From Flectobacillus sp. BAB-3569 (GTDB lineage: Bacteria; Bacteroidota; Bacteroidia; Cytophagales; Spirosomataceae): 64,000 bases of DNA. The notes beneath the pieces were generated by a model, which saw nothing but the letters and a program-made list of their open reading frames with translations, searched no databases and was not told where the DNA came from. The stretch spans positions 419,191 to 483,190 of the forward strand of contig NZ_NJFZ01000009.1 of assembly GCF_002270355.1 (NCBI RefSeq), in the 5' to 3' direction. The position numbers and the translations under genes were made by a program. Shown in pieces: positions 63,601 to 64,000 of this stretch (within the stretch, counting starts at the first letter, position 1; each line of letters starts with the position of its first letter).

Positions 63601-63655
63601 GTTAAAGTTCTGAAACTTTAGAAAGAAAAAGCACAAGTCTAAGACTTGCGCTAGT
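63601..63655 (+). repeat. 55-bp repeat with two palindromes, copy B
   Basis: GTTAAAGTTCTGAAACTTTA, GAAAGAAAAAGCACAAGTCT, AAGACTTGCGCTAGT. It aligns end to end with 45471-45525 on the opposite strand. Stem positions differ in pairs between the copies. Confidence 0.6.
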
Positions 63656-63674
63656 ACTCTAAGAGTAACATGAG

Positions 63675-64000
63675 TCATCCCGAATTTTGTTGTGCGAAGT
63701 AGCACCATAGCATGTTTTGGATGGCCGTTCTCAATCGATAAATCGGTGTCAAAGCATTTTGGCACCGATTTCCTGTTCTATGAGCAAATTGATTGATGAT
63801 TATCTTGATAATAGATGGCCAATTCCTGATGAGTTTCATCAAGAAGTCGTAAATGAGCGTGACGATGGCTAATAGTTTGAGGGTATTTTCGAAGAACCAT
63901 AACCTAGGAGATTCAATAGCTAGCTCAGTTTTGGCGAATCTAAACGCCTGTTCGATATTCCATCGGTGCATGTAGCTATGACATATTTCCCAAGCATCCT
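63675..64000 (-). CDS. IS4-type transposase, C-terminal part
   Basis: The minus-strand frame is open from the window edge to the stop at 63675 (108 codons visible). It contains YMHRWNIEQAFRFAK, an exact Y-x2-R-x3-E-x6-K signature of the IS4 group with the third catalytic Glu, then TELAIESPRLWFFENTLKLL, typical of this transposase type in Bacteroidota. The N-terminal catalytic Asp residues lie outside the window. Its 3' flank includes the repeats at 63428-63655; no inverted IS end could be identified. Confidence 0.85.
   Translation of the reverse strand, partial: DAWEICHSYMHRWNIEQAFRFAKTELAIESPRLWFFENTLKLLAIVTLIYDFLMKLIRNWPSIIKIIINQFAHRTGNRCQNALTPIYRLRTAIQNMLWCYFAQQNSG

Overview
The window (about 37-38 % GC by eye) comes from a member of the Bacteroidota, most likely order Cytophagales. 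The evidence is a SusC/SusD TonB-receptor pair with a DUF1735-type lipoprotein, promoters of the Bacteroidota type (TAnnTTTG at -7, in one case with TTTG 19 nt upstream), very few Shine-Dalgarno sites, many short secreted proteins and lipoproteins, and families such as DUF502, MlaE and YfiT. Genus level (Flectobacillus/Arcicella-like) is only a guess. No rRNA, tRNA, CRISPR array or prophage was seen. The only clear mobile gene is the 3' end of an IS4-type transposase at the right edge.

Layout. 1-9 kb: Crp/Fnr fragment, FMN-binding glutamate synthase-like protein, DUF502 protein, Ldh2-type dehydrogenase, MltG and a thioesterase, YihY membrane protein, TsaC, MlaE permease. 9-15 kb: SDR oxidoreductase, a 76-bp tandem repeat island, TsaE, alanine dehydrogenase, a Fic protein with a small partner, a Crp/Fnr regulator with a small membrane protein, an L,D-transpeptidase. 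15-25 kb: two M14 carboxypeptidase-like proteins (one with all key residues lost), a frameshifted GH20 hexosaminidase, a CBM9-like protein, a Tat-type putative glycosidase, a frameshifted DUF695 protein. 25-36 kb: TauE/SafE exporter, LeuRS, YfiT-like enzyme, MATE exporter, HExxH secreted protein, fructokinase-like kinase, VOC protein and sugar transporter. 36-45 kb: a two-gene unknown operon, then a regulator - unknown - kinase - HopA1/LanC-like cluster closed by a convergent TPR histidine kinase. 46-52 kb: SusC/SusD/DUF1735 operon. 53-64 kb: MsrB, two secreted unknowns, a secreted Gfo/Idh protein, a DUF3299-like protein, a period-5 cysteine protein, a HisK/OmpR pair, lipoproteins and the transposase.

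Main candidate for a new system: 38.2-44.3 kb. An APH-fold kinase is translationally overlapped with a protein that reads as a HopA1-type phospholyase followed by a LanC-like cyclase. Kinase plus HopA1 lyase is the dehydration chemistry of class V lanthipeptides and thioamitides. Here it sits in a Bacteroidota genome, with lyase and cyclase apparently fused, beside an unknown 158-residue protein and between a NarL-type regulator and a TPR histidine kinase. No conventional precursor peptide was found.

Two cautions. First, seven genes carry single-nucleotide reading-frame breaks, six of them in runs of A or T; for six loci adding or removing one base makes the full length divisible by three. 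Sequencing or assembly indels are the simplest explanation. Second, the intergenic space is full of palindromic repeats: a 130-bp MITE-like element, 76-bp and 140-146-bp tandem arrays, a recurring terminator hairpin paired with an AGACGCAA palindrome, and hairpins with compensatory changes.
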